This document shows, piece by piece, positions 41,946 to 53,513 of a stretch of 64,000 bases of DNA. The position numbers and the translations under genes are program-made. The DNA is taken from the NCBI GenBank assembly GCA_000565345.1, contig AQOF01000005.1:57797-121796 (forward strand), in the 5' to 3' direction. The notes under the pieces are model-generated. The model made no database searches, had not been told where the DNA came from, and was given only the letters and a program-made list of their open reading frames with translations. This stretch comes from Salinivibrio costicola subsp. costicola ATCC 33508 = LMG 11651 (GTDB lineage Bacteria; Pseudomonadota; Gammaproteobacteria; Enterobacterales; Vibrionaceae). Position 1 is the stretch's first letter, and each line of letters begins with the position of its first letter.

Positions 41946-41981
41946 AGATAAAAAAGCCGGAGTTTACTCTGGCTTTTTTTG
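41946..41981. terminator. Bidirectional terminator between lpxC and dciA
   Basis: AAAAAAGCCGGAGT / ACTCTGGCTTTTTTT arms (about 41950-41980; one G-T pair) make a strong hairpin with A and T flanks. The last codons and the stop of dciA lie inside the right half. Confidence 0.88.
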
Positions 41982-42422
41982 ATCATGGGCCAGGTTAGCT
42001 AATGCTTCAAATCGTGCTTTTAATGTTGGGGAAGCGCCTTCCCCTAACGCGCGAAGCAACTCGCCAGAGGCTTGGCTAAGATGACGAGAAGGGGCCTTCT
42101 CGTGGTCTGTTCTGTCCGCGGCGGCTAATGCTGGATTAATATTCACCTCAATGGTCGTCAAGCTCGCGAGGCCTTTGGTGCGTAACACCGAGAGCAGGTG
42201 CTGACGTTCATAGTTAAGCCGCATGGCCCAAGCGGCGCTACCTACTTCAATCACTAATACGCCATCACGATAATTGGCAACGCGACATGCCTTTGAGGTT
42301 TCACCGGGCAACAATGCCAAAATAAGTTTATTTAACTTCGCAAGCTCAACCGCGCGTTGGGCAATGTTGTTGGAGTCGCTCTCTAGCAGGTGTAGCGTTG
42401 AGCGAGGACGATGGTCTCTCAT
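41964..42422 (-). CDS. dciA: DciA-family (DUF721) DnaB helicase loader
   Basis: DciA is the ancestral loader of the replicative helicase DnaB, used by bacteria without DnaC or DnaI; Vibrio cholerae is a model. The 152-residue product has the DUF721 KH-like N-terminal domain: AKLNKLILALLPGETSKACR, then YRDGVLVIEVGSAAWAMRLN and LRTKGLASLTTIEVNINP. A disordered C-terminal tail follows. I chose ATG 42422 over an in-frame start 51 bases upstream. Its presence between lpxC and secA is a Vibrionaceae and marine gammaproteobacterial trait. Confidence 0.87.
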   Translation of the reverse strand: MRDHRPRSTLHLLESDSNNIAQRAVELAKLNKLILALLPGETSKACRVANYRDGVLVIEVGSAAWAMRLNYERQHLLSVLRTKGLASLTTIEVNINPALAAADRTDHEKAPSRHLSQASGELLRALGEGASPTLKARFEALANLAHDQKKPE

Positions 42423-42904
42423 AGCACAATAACTGCCTTTTTTGTCATCAATTCGGTGTGGGAACGGGCGCACAGCGTCTAATTTTCGCTAATTGATCCC
42501 TCGAGTCCTAGATTTGTCATAGGATGTGAGACTATTTTACCTTATCATACATGCGTGACCCCAGCATGTAAGCTAACCCATTTGATCAATTAGGGATTGC
42601 TGGGGGAGTACAATATACAGTGCGCGAATCATTCACAGGTAAGTGTCGCATGGGTACGGCGATAAGGGAGAACCTTTTTCCATTCCGTCTATCACATTAT
42701 CAGTGACGTGGAAATTGTTGTGAAGCGGCGTGATCGCCCTTGAATTCTGTCCGATTTGGCTCCACTTAAAAGAGATAAGCCTTGTTATCTCATGTTGAAT
42801 CGATGAGCTTAAGCCAACCCGCGTTGAACTGAAACACGCCAACAGAGTGGCAGTGTAGCGGCCGCCCATGTGGGAAGACCATTAAAAAGAGTACCGGCAA
42901 CGCC
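42423..42904. other. Long intergenic leader of secA, no SecM
   Basis: About 480 bases between divergent dciA and secA. I looked for a secM-like frame (signal peptide plus the FxxxxWIxxxxGIRAGP arrest motif) in all three plus frames and found none; the longest candidates are under 30 codons. A 7-bp hairpin GAGATAA / TTATCTC lies at 42772-42791, about 110 bases before secA. How secA is controlled here is not clear. Confidence 0.5.
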
Positions 42905-45637
42905 ATGTTATCGAAAGTCCTGACTAAAGTTATCGGAAGCCGAAATGACCGCACCTTGCGTCGGCTGCGAAAAGTTGTTGATGAAATCAACAAACTCGAA
43001 CCCCAATTTGAAGCGTTGAACGACGATGCGCTAAAAGCTAAAACCGTTGAGTTCCGCGAGCGCCTAGATCAAGGCGCTGAACTGGATGATCTTATTCCAG
43101 AAGCCTTTGCAACAGTACGAGAAGCCTCGAAGCGTGTCTTCGGTCTGCGCCATTTTGATGTGCAGATGATTGGTGGGATTGTGCTGCATAACGGCAAAAT
43201 TGCCGAGATGCGTACCGGTGAGGGTAAAACGCTCACGGCGACCCTGCCTTCCTACCTGAACGCGTTAACCGGCAAGTCGGTTCACATTATCACCGTCAAT
43301 GATTACTTGGCCGAGCGTGATGCTGAAACCAACCGTCCTTTGTTTGAGTTTCTAGGGATGACGGTTGGCGTCAATGTACCGAATATGCCGCCGGAAGCGA
43401 AAAAAGCCGCCTATGCGTGCGATGTGCTGTACGGCACCAATAACGAATTCGGTTTTGATTATTTGCGTGACAATATGGCGTTTCGCGCCGAAGACCGCGT
43501 TCAGCGTGATCGCTACTTCTCTATCGTCGATGAGGTCGATTCCATCTTAATTGATGAAGCGCGAACGCCATTAATTATCTCGGGGCCGGCAGAAGATAGC
43601 TCCGAAATGTATCAGCGCATTAATGCCTTGATTCCGAGCTTAAAGCAGCAAGCAGAAGAAGACACCGAAGATTATCAAGGTGATGGCCATTTCACGGTCG
43701 ATGAAAAGGCGAAGCAGGTTTACATGACCGAAAACGGTCAAGAGTTTGTTGAAGACTTGCTGAAGAAAAACGGCTTGATGGGAGAGGATGATACCCTTTA
43801 TTCGCCCGCCAACATCAGCCTTATCCATCACATTAATGCCGCCCTGCGCGCGCATGTTTTGTTTGAGCGTGATGTTGATTACATCATTAAAGACGACGAG
43901 ATCATCATTGTTGATGAGCACACTGGCCGTACTATGCCAGGTCGTCGCTGGTCTGAAGGCTTACACCAAGCCGTAGAAGCCAAGGAAGGGGTGAAAATCC
44001 AAAACGAGAACCAAACGCTGGCCTCGATTACCTTCCAAAACTTCTTCCGTTTGTATGACAAACTCTCAGGCATGACCGGGACCGCTGATACCGAAGCGTT
44101 CGAGTTCCAGTCGATTTATGGACTCGATACCGTTGTGATCCCCACCAACCGTCCGATGGTGCGAAAAGACCATGCGGATCAGGTTTATATGACCGAGAAA
44201 GAAAAGTTTGTCGCGATTGCTGAAGACATCAAAGCACGTGCAAAAGCCGGTCAGCCTGTATTGGTGGGCACGGTATCGATTGAAAAGTCTGAGCTGTTGT
44301 CTGATGCGCTTAACAAAGATGGCATTAAGCACCAGGTACTGAATGCGAAGTTCCACGCGCACGAAGCGGATATTGTGGAGCAAGCCGGTTATCCAGGCGC
44401 AGTCACCATTGCGACCAACATGGCGGGCCGTGGTACGGATATTGTTCTGGGCGGAAGCTGGAAACAGGTTCTCGGTGATGTCGAAAACCCCACCGATGCC
44501 CAAGTGGAAGCGGCGAAAGAAAAATGGCAACAGCTGCACGACCAAGTGGTCGAAGCCGGCGGCTTACACATCATTGGTACCGAACGTCACGAATCGCGTC
44601 GTATTGATAACCAATTACGTGGTCGTGCTGGACGTCAAGGTGATCCGGGCTCAACCCGTTTTTATCTATCCATGGACGACTCACTGATGCGCATTTTTGC
44701 ATCAGAGAAGGTGTCCAATATGATGAAGCGCCTCGGGATGGCTGAAGGGGAAGCGATTGAACACCCCTGGGTTAACAAAGCCATTGAGAATGCGCAGCGC
44801 AAAGTTGAAGGCCGTAACTTTGATATTCGTAAGCAGCTGCTTGAGTTCGATGACGTCGCCAACGATCAGCGTAAAGTGGTTTATGAATTGCGTGATGCAT
44901 TGCTCGTCTCAAATGACATCAGTGAGATGATTGAGCACAACCGCGAAGACGTGGTTAATACCATTGTTAACCAATATATCCCGCCACAGTCGTTAGAAGA
45001 AATGTGGGATATTGCTGGGCTTGAGAAGCGCTTGAAAGCCGATTTTGATATCGAGCTGCCGATTCAACAATGGTTGGATGAAGATGACAAGCTCTACGAA
45101 GAGTTGCTGCGTGAACGTATTCTGACTGCCTTAATTGAGGTGTACAAAGGTAAAGAAGAAGCCGTTGGCGCGGAAACGCTGCGTAACTTTGAAAAGGCGG
45201 TCATGCTACAAACGCTCGACACCCTTTGGAAAGAGCACTTGGCGGCGATGGATCATCTGCGTCAAGGCATTCATTTGCGTGGCTATGCCCAGAAAAACCC
45301 GAAACAAGAGTATAAGCGCGAGTCGTTTGAGCTGTTTGAAGGCATGTTAGATGCATTAAAAACCGATGTCGTGACTGCTTTGAGTCGTGTTCGGGTTCAA
45401 CAGCCTGACGACGTTGAGCGCATGGAAGCTGAACGTCAAGCACGTGCTGAGAAAGCGGCGCGTCAGCAACAGGTTAATCATGCACAGGCTGAAAACCAGT
45501 TTGATGATGGTGAAAGCGCTGAACGTGACGACAGCGGCAACGAAACCGTGGTACGTGATGGGCGAAAAGTTGGCCGAAACGAGCCTTGTCCTTGCGGATC
45601 AGGGAAGAAATTTAAACAGTGTCACGGTAGAATCTAG
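42905..45637 (+). CDS. secA: Preprotein translocase ATPase SecA
   Basis: SecA drives proteins through SecYEG. The 910-residue product has Walker [21 protein letters not shown] (from about residue 101), Walker [17 protein letters not shown], the preprotein-binding and helical-scaffold domains, nucleotide-binding fold 2 ([34 protein letters not shown]), and the C-terminal zinc site [14 protein letters not shown] that binds SecB and phospholipid. It is full length and is followed by a terminator. Confidence 0.99.
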   Translation: MLSKVLTKVIGSRNDRTLRRLRKVVDEINKLEPQFEALNDDALKAKTVEFRERLDQGAELDDLIPEAFATVREASKRVFGLRHFDVQMIGGIVLHNGKIAEMRTGEGKTLTATLPSYLNALTGKSVHIITVNDYLAERDAETNRPLFEFLGMTVGVNVPNMPPEAKKAAYACDVLYGTNNEFGFDYLRDNMAFRAEDRVQRDRYFSIVDEVDSILIDEARTPLIISGPAEDSSEMYQRINALIPSLKQQAEEDTEDYQGDGHFTVDEKAKQVYMTENGQEFVEDLLKKNGLMGEDDTLYSPANISLIHHINAALRAHVLFERDVDYIIKDDEIIIVDEHTGRTMPGRRWSEGLHQAVEAKEGVKIQNENQTLASITFQNFFRLYDKLSGMTGTADTEAFEFQSIYGLDTVVIPTNRPMVRKDHADQVYMTEKEKFVAIAEDIKARAKAGQPVLVGTVSIEKSELLSDALNKDGIKHQVLNAKFHAHEADIVEQAGYPGAVTIATNMAGRGTDIVLGGSWKQVLGDVENPTDAQVEAAKEKWQQLHDQVVEAGGLHIIGTERHESRRIDNQLRGRAGRQGDPGSTRFYLSMDDSLMRIFASEKVSNMMKRLGMAEGEAIEHPWVNKAIENAQRKVEGRNFDIRKQLLEFDDVANDQRKVVYELRDALLVSNDISEMIEHNREDVVNTIVNQYIPPQSLEEMWDIAGLEKRLKADFDIELPIQQWLDEDDKLYEELLRERILTALIEVYKGKEEAVGAETLRNFEKAVMLQTLDTLWKEHLAAMDHLRQGIHLRGYAQKNPKQEYKRESFELFEGMLDALKTDVVTALSRVRVQQPDDVERMEAERQARAEKAARQQQVNHAQAENQFDDGESAERDDSGNETVVRDGRKVGRNEPCPCGSGKKFKQCHGRI

Positions 45638-45655
45638 CCCCTGACCCTGTGTTAG

Positions 45656-45687
45656 CAAAAAGGCCGTTTTCGCGGCCTTTTTTTTAT
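45656..45687 (+). terminator. Rho-independent terminator after secA
   Basis: AAAAAGGCCG / CGGCCTTTTT stem with loop TTTTCG and a T8 tail, 19 bases after the secA stop. Confidence 0.92.
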
Positions 45688-45701
45688 TATTAGGAGAGTG
45701 C

Positions 45702-46097
45702 ATGAAACGGGTAAGTATTGCCGCGGGCATTATTGTCAATTCGGCACAAGATCAGGTGTTTATTACACGTCGTCACGATCAGGCCCACCAAGGAGGAAAG
45801 TGGGAGTTTCCGGGCGGGAAAATTGAAGGCAGTGAAACGCCTAAACGCGCTCTGCTCCGTGAACTCAAAGAAGAAGTGGGTATTGATGCCACCGAGGTCA
45901 GTCCGTTTATTTCGTTAGACTTTGATTTTCCAGACAAAGCCTTGAGCTTAGATTTTTTCTTAGTGTGTCGTTTTGATGGTGAGCCGGCTGGTTGTGAAGG
46001 CCAAGAGGGGGTTTGGGCGCCTATCGCTGAGCTGGATAACTATACGTTTCCAGACGCGAATGACGCCGTACTTGAGAAAATTCACGCCCGATTTTGA
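45702..46097 (+). CDS. mutT: 8-oxo-dGTP diphosphatase MutT
   Basis: MutT hydrolyses 8-oxo-dGTP and prevents A-to-C transversions. The 131-residue product carries the complete Nudix box, GGKIEGSETPKRALLRELKE then EVGI, with all catalytic glutamates. It follows secA, the conserved order in enterics and Vibrio. AGGAG lies just before the ATG at 45702. Confidence 0.97.
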   Translation: MKRVSIAAGIIVNSAQDQVFITRRHDQAHQGGKWEFPGGKIEGSETPKRALLRELKEEVGIDATEVSPFISLDFDFPDKALSLDFFLVCRFDGEPAGCEGQEGVWAPIAELDNYTFPDANDAVLEKIHARF

Positions 46098-46126
46098 CTC
46101 GGTTGCACTAGCACTAACACCAAGAC

Positions 46127-46166
46127 TAACACGCGAGCGGGGCGAAGGACGCTCGCTATTGTGTTA
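46127..46166. other. Imperfect inverted repeat between mutT and yacG
   Basis: TAACAC-GCGAGCG (46127-46139) pairs with CGCTCGC (46150-46156) and, past four unpaired bases, GTGTTA (46161-46166). It sits between convergent genes and has no T tract; it may stop transcription or be a small repeat. Confidence 0.5.
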
Positions 46167-46182
46167 ATACAGTTTGCTACGC

Positions 46183-46228
46183 GAAGTGAGCGCAGCCTGC
46201 TCAGTGAAGTGAATGCAGCCTGCTCAGT
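46183..46228. repeat. 23-bp tandem duplication at the end of yacG
   Basis: The 23-base unit GAAGTGA(G/A)(C/T)GCAGCCTGCTCAGT occurs twice in tandem, 46183-46205 and 46206-46228, with two differences. The second copy covers the yacG stop codon. Confidence 0.8.
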
Positions 46229-46424
46229 CGGGCTGCTCTTCTGACCACAAGTCATCATCCGAGATATCAGGTGCACCGGGGATGGCTTTTTCTTCACTGG
46301 CCCACTCGCCTAAATCGATCAGTTGACAGCGTTTACTACAAAATGGACGGTGTGGACTCACCTCTCCCCAAACCACAGGCTGTTGACAGGTCGGGCATTT
46401 CACCACAGTGGGGGTATTACTCAC
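46224..46424 (-). CDS. yacG: DNA gyrase inhibitor YacG
   Basis: YacG is a small zinc protein that binds GyrB and inhibits gyrase. From GTG 46424 the product is 66 residues, with the zinc-binding CPTC and CSKRC pairs and the stretch [20 protein letters not shown]. The GTG has AAGGAG six bases upstream that overlaps the zapD stop; longer starts would run into zapD. It lies directly after zapD, as in E. coli. Confidence 0.95.
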   Translation of the reverse strand: MSNTPTVVKCPTCQQPVVWGEVSPHRPFCSKRCQLIDLGEWASEEKAIPGAPDISDDDLWSEEQPD

Positions 46425-46434
46425 GTACTTCTCC

Positions 46435-47175
46435 TTAACAGACACTGATATGAACAGGCATATTGTCGGCGACCTCATGATCATCGTCAAATGGCATAAA
46501 CCGGATGGCGAAGCGGTTTTTATGGCCTGATACCAAAGGATACACGCCCAGATCCGGTGCCAGTTTTAGCCGAATTAAACAAGCGCCATCGGCTTCTTGT
46601 TGATAAAACCCTTGTTTTACTGTTGCGGTGCCACCGTGTGCGCTTTCGCGTGTTAGTTGCAGCCAAAAAGCGAGTGCATCACGCAGCGGCGATAGGGTAG
46701 CCATCCAAGTTTGAATCGCATTTTGCCGGGCCGCGAGCGGCTGATGCAACCAATAATGGAAAACGGGCAAATCAAAACTGCAACTGCCTCCGGGAATCGA
46801 GAAGCGTTGCTTGATGCTGGTTAAGAAGCGATCTTCCCGCAGTGGCTGACCAAAGCGTTTGGCCTGGAGCACCGAACGTTGGTGCGCGGCCACCTGATCG
46901 AGTAGCTGATTCAGCTGGGTTTGATCCACTTGCGGTACGTTTGCCCATGCGTTGAGCTTTTTCTTCAGTTTATCCAAATCCTTGGCTAAGTCTGCTTTTA
47001 CTTGCACCTGCTCTAAAATTTCCAATAAATCGAATAAACTGCGGAAAAATTGAATATGGTGGCAGGGTGCTGAAAGGCCGCTCACTTCGTCCAGTTGGTC
47101 GAGCAGGTACTCCAGGCGCAAATAAATACGCACCTGTTCATTGAGTGGGTGTTCATACACAGTGAGGCTGGTCAT
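46435..47175 (-). CDS. zapD: Cell division protein ZapD
   Basis: ZapD cross-links FtsZ filaments and stabilises the Z ring. The 246-residue product has the helical FtsZ-binding region starting [20 protein letters not shown], the middle segment [20 protein letters not shown] and the C-terminal beta domain. It lies between coaE and yacG, the conserved order. Confidence 0.96.
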   Translation of the reverse strand: MTSLTVYEHPLNEQVRIYLRLEYLLDQLDEVSGLSAPCHHIQFFRSLFDLLEILEQVQVKADLAKDLDKLKKKLNAWANVPQVDQTQLNQLLDQVAAHQRSVLQAKRFGQPLREDRFLTSIKQRFSIPGGSCSFDLPVFHYWLHQPLAARQNAIQTWMATLSPLRDALAFWLQLTRESAHGGTATVKQGFYQQEADGACLIRLKLAPDLGVYPLVSGHKNRFAIRFMPFDDDHEVADNMPVHISVC

Positions 47176-47198
47176 AAGCGTTGAGCTATCCTGTCCGG

Positions 47199-47813
47199 CT
47201 ATACACCGGCGTTTGCCTGGGTTGCCAAGGTTAAATACGTGTGGTGTAAGGCATCAACTTGTCGATCAAGTTCCGCCTCCGTGTGGGTATTGTCGATCAC
47301 GTCATCAGCCACGTCGAGGCGTTGTTGACGACTGGCTTGCGCGGCCAAGATTGCCTGAACTTGTTGTTGGCTGACCTGATCGCGCGCCAAGGTTCGGGTT
47401 ATCTGGGTGGCCGGGTCAACATCCACCACAAGGATGCGATCGGCTAATGTCATCAGGTTATTTTCTACTAATAAGGGCACGACAAGCAAACAATACTGAG
47501 ATTGCGCCTCGGCGCAAGCTTGAATCATGCGGGTACGAATCAACGGGTGGAGTAAATCGTCAAGCCATTGCTTGTCGTCTGGTTGGCTAAATACACGCTC
47601 ACGAAGCCACGCCCGCGCCAGGCTACCATCATGATTTAATGCCGACGCACCAAAGCGCGCCACAATCGCATCCAGCCCTTGGCTGCCAGGTTTTACTACC
47701 TCACGTGCAATCACGTCAGCATCGACAATATCGATCCCTTTTGCGGCAAACCGGTCCGCTACTGTGGTTTTACCGCTACCAATCCCGCCGGTTAATCCGA
47801 CTACCCATGCCAT
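47199..47813 (-). CDS. coaE: Dephospho-CoA kinase
   Basis: CoaE phosphorylates dephospho-CoA, the last step of coenzyme A synthesis. The 204-residue product has the P-loop GLTGGIGSGKTTVADRF (residues 6-22), the substrate region DIVDADVIAREVV and the lid segment with R-x-x-R. Its ATG overlaps the pilD stop by one base, joining it to the pil operon. Confidence 0.97.
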   Translation of the reverse strand: MAWVVGLTGGIGSGKTTVADRFAAKGIDIVDADVIAREVVKPGSQGLDAIVARFGASALNHDGSLARAWLRERVFSQPDDKQWLDDLLHPLIRTRMIQACAEAQSQYCLLVVPLLVENNLMTLADRILVVDVDPATQITRTLARDQVSQQQVQAILAAQASRQQRLDVADDVIDNTHTEAELDRQVDALHHTYLTLATQANAGV

Positions 47814-48680
47814 TAGATGACTCCTAAAATGTGTGACAGATACCAGTGTAACAGGCTATCGCCCCAAAGCAGATTTAGCCAGCCAGCCGTGGCAATGAAA
47901 GGCCAAAGGCAAACGCATGTTGCATACCTTGCCGCTGAGAACGAAGCCATAGCGCGCCGACAACGGCCCCGCTCATGGAGGCCATTAAAATTAACAGGGG
48001 TAACGCTTGCCAGCCCACCCAAGCGCCCAAGGCAGCAAAAAGCTTAAAATCACCGTAGCCCATGCCTTCTTTGCCAGTGATCAGTTTGAATGTCCAAAAT
48101 AAGCTCCAAAGGCTGAGGTAGCCAATCATGGCGCCTGTTACGCTGTCTGCCAATGATACTGGCTGACGCCGATGAGTGCGAGTGCGATCCCGGCCCAAAG
48201 AAGCGGCAACGTGATTTGATCGGGGAGCAGCATGGTGTCCCAGTCGATCATCGTCAGCGCAAGTAATGTCAGGCTTGCGCCCATCACTGCGATGGCCCAA
48301 CCAGGTGAGGTGATCAGCCAAGCGGGCAGTATGCAGACGAGGGCACCCATCAGCTCAATTAACGGATACCGCTTACTGATCCGGGTTTGACAATGCCGGC
48401 AGTGGCCTTTTAACGCGAGCCAGCTAATCAGCGGGATATTGTCGTACCAAGCAATCGCTGTGTGGCAATGTGGGCAATGTGAAGCGGGTAAGCTTAAATC
48501 AAAGCGCGTGTCGTCTGGCGCATCGATATTGGCGTCAGGAAAGCTAAGCCGGCATTCTTGGCGCCACTGGCGTTCCATCATTGTCGGTAAACGGGCGATC
48601 ACCACGTTTAAAAAACTGCCAAAAACCAGACCCAGCAGGCCGGCTATCACGATAAAAAACGGGGAGGAGAACACCAACAT
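47813..48680 (-). CDS. pilD: Type IV prepilin peptidase/N-methyltransferase, with two apparent single-base deletions
   Basis: PilD cleaves the leader of prepilins and pseudopilins and methylates the new N-terminus. Three minus-strand frames join into a 289-residue protein if one base is added near 48156 (reading [15 protein letters not shown]) and one at 47901-47904 (reading [14 protein letters not shown]). Features are the N-terminal zinc cysteines CPHC and CRHC (residues about 70-97), the catalytic aspartates in [12 protein letters not shown] and [14 protein letters not shown], and about eight membrane helices. Its stop overlaps the coaE start. Two errors in 250 bases point to a low-quality stretch rather than a true pseudogene. 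Confidence 0.88.
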
Positions 48681-48752
48681 GACACCTGCTTATTACTTGT
48701 TGCTTGTTGTGCGCGAATCATAGCGCGTTACGTATCGAGACTCTATCTTGGC

Positions 48753-49976
48753 TTAGCCGAGAACGGACATCAGATTAAAAATAGGAAGGTACATGGCAAC
48801 CACCAAGCCACCAATGAGTAATCCGAGTACTAAAATCAGCAGTGGCTCAATGATCTTACCCAGATTATCGACGGTGTTATCAACCTCTTCCTCGTAAATC
48901 ACTGCCACCCGATTAAGCATGGTGTCTAATGCGCCAGACTCTTCACCAATCATGATCATTTGCGTCATCATATTGGGAAAACGGCCACTTTCACGTAACG
49001 CTTGATAGAGCGGGATCCCGGTAGCTGTGTGTGCAGACACTCGAATGAGTCCGTGTGCATAATAGTCGTTGGTGAGAATATTGGTTGCCGATTTAAGTCC
49101 GGAGATCAGTGGGATCCCAGCGCTAAAGGTTGTGGCCAGTGTGCGGGAAAACTTCGCGATACAGGCTTTGCTCAGCACCTCACCGATGATAGGCAGTTTA
49201 AGTAGCCAGCGGTGATAGTGGTACCGATAGCGCGGGCGATGCCGTTGTAGCCATTTATGCGATAACATCAGGACAATCAAGATAGCGGCAATGGTCGGCG
49301 CATGGGTGGTCATCCAATCAGACAATGCCAGCACTTGCCGTGTGAGCCAAGGTAGGGGCGCACCAAAAGAGTCAAAAATCTGCTTAAATTTTGGGATCAC
49401 GAACAAAAGTAAGTAAGTGCTAACACCGAGCGCAACACTGACGACGATGGTGGGATAAATCATGGCTTTCATCACCTTACTGCGCAGCAAGGCTTGTTTT
49501 TCCCGATATAGCGCAAGGCGAGCAAATACCAAAGGAAGTTGACCGGTTTGTTCGCCGGTGGCGACCAGATCACAGTAAAAGCGATCAAATAGGGGGCTGG
49601 CTTGCGCCAAGGCCGTGCTTAAGCTGGTGCCAGCTTCTAGTTGTTGACGAAGGTAGCGAACCACTAAGCGCATTTCTGCTTTGACTTGATTCTCTTCTAT
49701 CAGGTTGAGTGCCTGAACAATCGGGATGCCAGACTCTAACAAGGTAGTGAGTTCGCGTGAAAACTGGGTAATATCGGCCGCTTTGGCTTTGTGCTGGCGT
49801 TGTTGCCAGCTAGAAAGGCGTCGACGTATTAAGCGTGTTGGCAAGATAGCTTGGCCGGCGAGTTGCTGGCGGGCATCGTGCTCAGAATACGCAAATACTT
49901 GGCCTTTCTGGTGTCGCCCAAACGGCACGGCTTGACGCCAATGAAAGACGAATAACGTTTGCTTGGCCATGATCAT
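48753..49976 (-). CDS. pilC: Type IV pilus inner-membrane platform protein PilC
   Basis: PilC (GspF family) forms the membrane platform on which the PilB ATPase acts. The 407-residue product has two T2SSF domains (about residues 70-195 and 273-395), each followed by membrane helices, with the signatures FSRELTTLLESGIPIVQAL and FSRTLATTFSAGIPLISGL. Both contain the conserved F-x-R-x-L pattern. It lies three bases after pilB. Confidence 0.95.
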   Translation of the reverse strand: MIMAKQTLFVFHWRQAVPFGRHQKGQVFAYSEHDARQQLAGQAILPTRLIRRRLSSWQQRQHKAKAADITQFSRELTTLLESGIPIVQALNLIEENQVKAEMRLVVRYLRQQLEAGTSLSTALAQASPLFDRFYCDLVATGEQTGQLPLVFARLALYREKQALLRSKVMKAMIYPTIVVSVALGVSTYLLLFVIPKFKQIFDSFGAPLPWLTRQVLALSDWMTTHAPTIAAILIVLMLSHKWLQRHRPRYRYHYHRWLLKLPIIGEVLSKACIAKFSRTLATTFSAGIPLISGLKSATNILTNDYYAHGLIRVSAHTATGIPLYQALRESGRFPNMMTQMIMIGEESGALDTMLNRVAVIYEEEVDNTVDNLGKIIEPLLILVLGLLIGGLVVAMYLPIFNLMSVLG

Positions 49977-49979
49977 TCC

Positions 49980-51661
49980 TTATGCCAGTTGGATCACGCG
50001 ACTGAGTTCTTGCACACTGGTGATCCCTTGATTGAGTTTGGCAATGCCGGACTCTGCCAGCCGCCACATGCCTTGTTGGCAAGCGAGTTGGGTGAGCTCG
50101 CTAGCACTGGCATGGCGATAAATCGCGTCAGTAATGGTGTCGTCGATAGGCAGCACCTCATAAATGCCAGTTCGACCTTGATAACCTTGGTCACAGCGGT
50201 AACAGCCGCGAGGATTGGCTTGATAGATTTGAGTGGGGTCGCAGCGCGGATAAAGGCGCATCAGCTGGGTCAAGCTTGGGTCATCACGCGGGTGAGGCTG
50301 CTTACAGACGGGACAGAGCCGGCGCACCAGCCTTTGCGCCACCACCAAGGTCAATGAGCTGGCGAGGTTGTATGGCGCGATCCCCATATGTGCTAAACGC
50401 GTGATGCTCTCTGCGGCAGAGTTGGTATGTAAGGTTGAGAGCACCAAATGGCCAGTTTGTGCGGCTTTAATACTGATCTCTGCGGTGTCGGTATCGCGTA
50501 CTTCTCCCACCATGACTACGTCGGGATCTTGGCGTAAAAAGGCGCGGAGGGCGGTCGCAAAATCGAGTCCGATCCGCGTATTGACATTAACTTGGTTGAT
50601 CCCATTAAGCTGGATCTCGACCGGATCTTCAACGGTGGCAATATTGCGCTGCGGTTGATTGAGATAGTGCAAACCGCTGTATAATGAGACAGTTTTACCG
50701 CTCCCGGTTGGCCCGGTGAATAAAATCATTCCTTGTGGTTGATCGAGCGCTGCTTGATAGTGCTGGCGCTGCCACTCGGTTAAGCCTAAATCATGCAGCG
50801 TCAGTTGCTGCTGACCATTATTCAATAAGCGAACCACCACTTTTTCACCCCAGACCGTCGGTAAGGTCGATACCCGCATATCGACCGTATGCTCGGCAGT
50901 AAGGGTCAATTTGATTCGCCCATCTTGCGGTAAGCGTCGTTCGGCAATATTGAGTTGGGCTAAGATCTTGAGTCGCGTGGATAACCGCCGCGAGACGCCC
51001 GCGGGCGGATGGGCATAGGTTTGCAGTAAACCGTCTTGGCGAAACCGTATTTGGAAGTGATCCTCAAACGGTTCAAAATGCACATCGGACGCTTTTTTTC
51101 GTACCGCATCAACTAATATTTGCTGGATATAGCGGCTAATGGGCGCCTGATCGCTTTGTAGTTCCGCGCTATCTTCTTGTGGGCTATCGGTGACGGTCAG
51201 GGCCGCTAAATCCTGATCACTGATGGTGATGCCATCGCCGGTGCCTCAATATTTGCACCGTATAAGTGGCGCAACGCGGCATCCAAGTCTGGCTGACTGA
51301 GCACCACCAACCGGACATTGAGCCCAGTAGAAAAGCGAAAGTCGGCGACAGCTTCTGCGTTATCTGGGTCACTGACCCCGAGCAACAGCTCTTTGCTTTG
51401 CTGGGCAAGCGGCAACACTTGATGGCGCTGAATCAAATCGCGCCGGTCGAGGGCATAGCAGGTGTCTTTAAACGGATACTGATGGCTCTCTGCGAACGGA
51501 AGATGGTGCAGCGTGGCGAGGGTGTGGGCGAGCGCGGTGGGGTCAACCCCAGCATCGAGTAAACGGGAGACGCTAAGCGGTGTGCCATCGCCAATGCCCA
51601 ACGCATCGCGCTGGGCATCGGTCAATAAACCGGCTTGATACAACTGAGCGGTTGGGATCAT
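49980..51661 (-). CDS. pilB: Type IV pilus assembly ATPase PilB, with an apparent single-base deletion
   Basis: PilB powers pilus extension. Two frames join if one base is added at about 51238-51240, reading EAPAGDGITISDQDLAAL, for a 560-residue protein. The N-terminal T2SSE domain comes from the first frame. The second has DVHFEPFEDHFQIRFRQDG, Walker A TGPTGSGKTVSLYSGL, the Asp box, Walker B VVMVGEVRDTDTAEIS, the His box LVLSTLHTNSAAES, and the zinc cysteines CPVC and CYRC. Length and motifs are complete once corrected. Confidence 0.92.
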
Positions 51662-51731
51662 AAATAACGCTTTTCAATGCATATAAAACCTAGCACAAGT
51701 GTGTGCTAGGTTGCGGATTGATTAGTTAGAC

Positions 51732-52169
51732 TTAGCCGTTGTTTGTATCACTGCCTGCATTACCGTCTTTATACTCACAACCATTGACTTCTATGGTGTC
51801 CGATGGTTGTGTACAGGCCCATCCTCCTGACTCTCCTCGCGTTAGTTCAACTTGATCGTCTCCGCCGGGAAAACCTTTTACAGCGATTGTCATAGTGCCA
51901 GCAACTTCTTTAGTTTTCGCTAGAGTAATCCCTTCTGGAATACCCAATTCTTCATCTTCGACATCTTTGGCTTTTTCGGGAAATTCACCCTTTTCCATAA
52001 TATGCGCTTCTACCACGGAGCGCATATTGGTCAGTGTGGCAATCGCGGCAGTCACTTTGGCTTTATCTTGATATTTTTGGTATTGCGGAATGGCGATGGC
52101 AGTCAGGGCGCCAATAATGCCAATGACCACGAGTAACTCAATCAAGCTAAACCCTTGTTGCTTTTGCAT
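51732..52169 (-). CDS. pilA: Type IV pilin major subunit PilA
   Basis: The 145-residue prepilin has a six-residue leader, MQKQQG, cut by PilD before FSLIELLVVIGIIGALTAIA, with the conserved E5. The long N-terminal helix is followed by a globular domain and two cysteines near the C-terminus (WACTQ and NGCEYK) that would form the D-loop disulfide. In Vibrio the pilABCD cluster makes the chitin-regulated pilus used for DNA uptake; whether this strain is competent is not shown here. It lies 70 bases upstream of pilB. Confidence 0.93.
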   Translation of the reverse strand: MQKQQGFSLIELLVVIGIIGALTAIAIPQYQKYQDKAKVTAAIATLTNMRSVVEAHIMEKGEFPEKAKDVEDEELGIPEGITLAKTKEVAGTMTIAVKGFPGGDDQVELTRGESGGWACTQPSDTIEVNGCEYKDGNAGSDTNNG

Positions 52170-52353
52170 CTTATGTCTCTCCTCTCAATGATGGTCGGCC
52201 GCCAACGCGAGTGCAGCGACTTTACGCTTGTGAGCGTGGCACAAAAAAGAGGGGCAACATGAGTTTGAGAGTGAAGGGTAAAAGCTGGATGTAAGATTTT
52301 GTTTTTTCTTTTGTAGTGTTCGACTCACCACAAATTTTTTGTCACGAAAGCGC

Positions 52354-52384
52354 GATAAAAAGGCCGCCCATCGTGGGCGGCCTG
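52354..52384 (-). terminator. Rho-independent terminator after nadC
   Basis: AGGCCGCCCA / TGGGCGGCCT stem (52361-52382) followed on the minus strand by TTTTTAT. Confidence 0.88.
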
Positions 52385-52424
52385 GTCGACTCTGGGTGAG
52401 AGTACGTGTTATTGAAAGTACGTG

Positions 52425-53333
<909 letters not shown>

Positions 53334-53513
53334 TTACCGCGGTGATGAAAAAACGTGGCGAAATGATAACGCTGGTTGGGGGGAAATGCAGCTTTTCTCT
53401 CCGGTTTCCGCGTCGGCGTCCATTTTATTATCGACACCCTGACTAGAAAATTACCCATGCATTGCCTGCTCATTTGTCTACACTTTGATCAGTTCTAGTA
53501 AAGAGGTAGCGTC

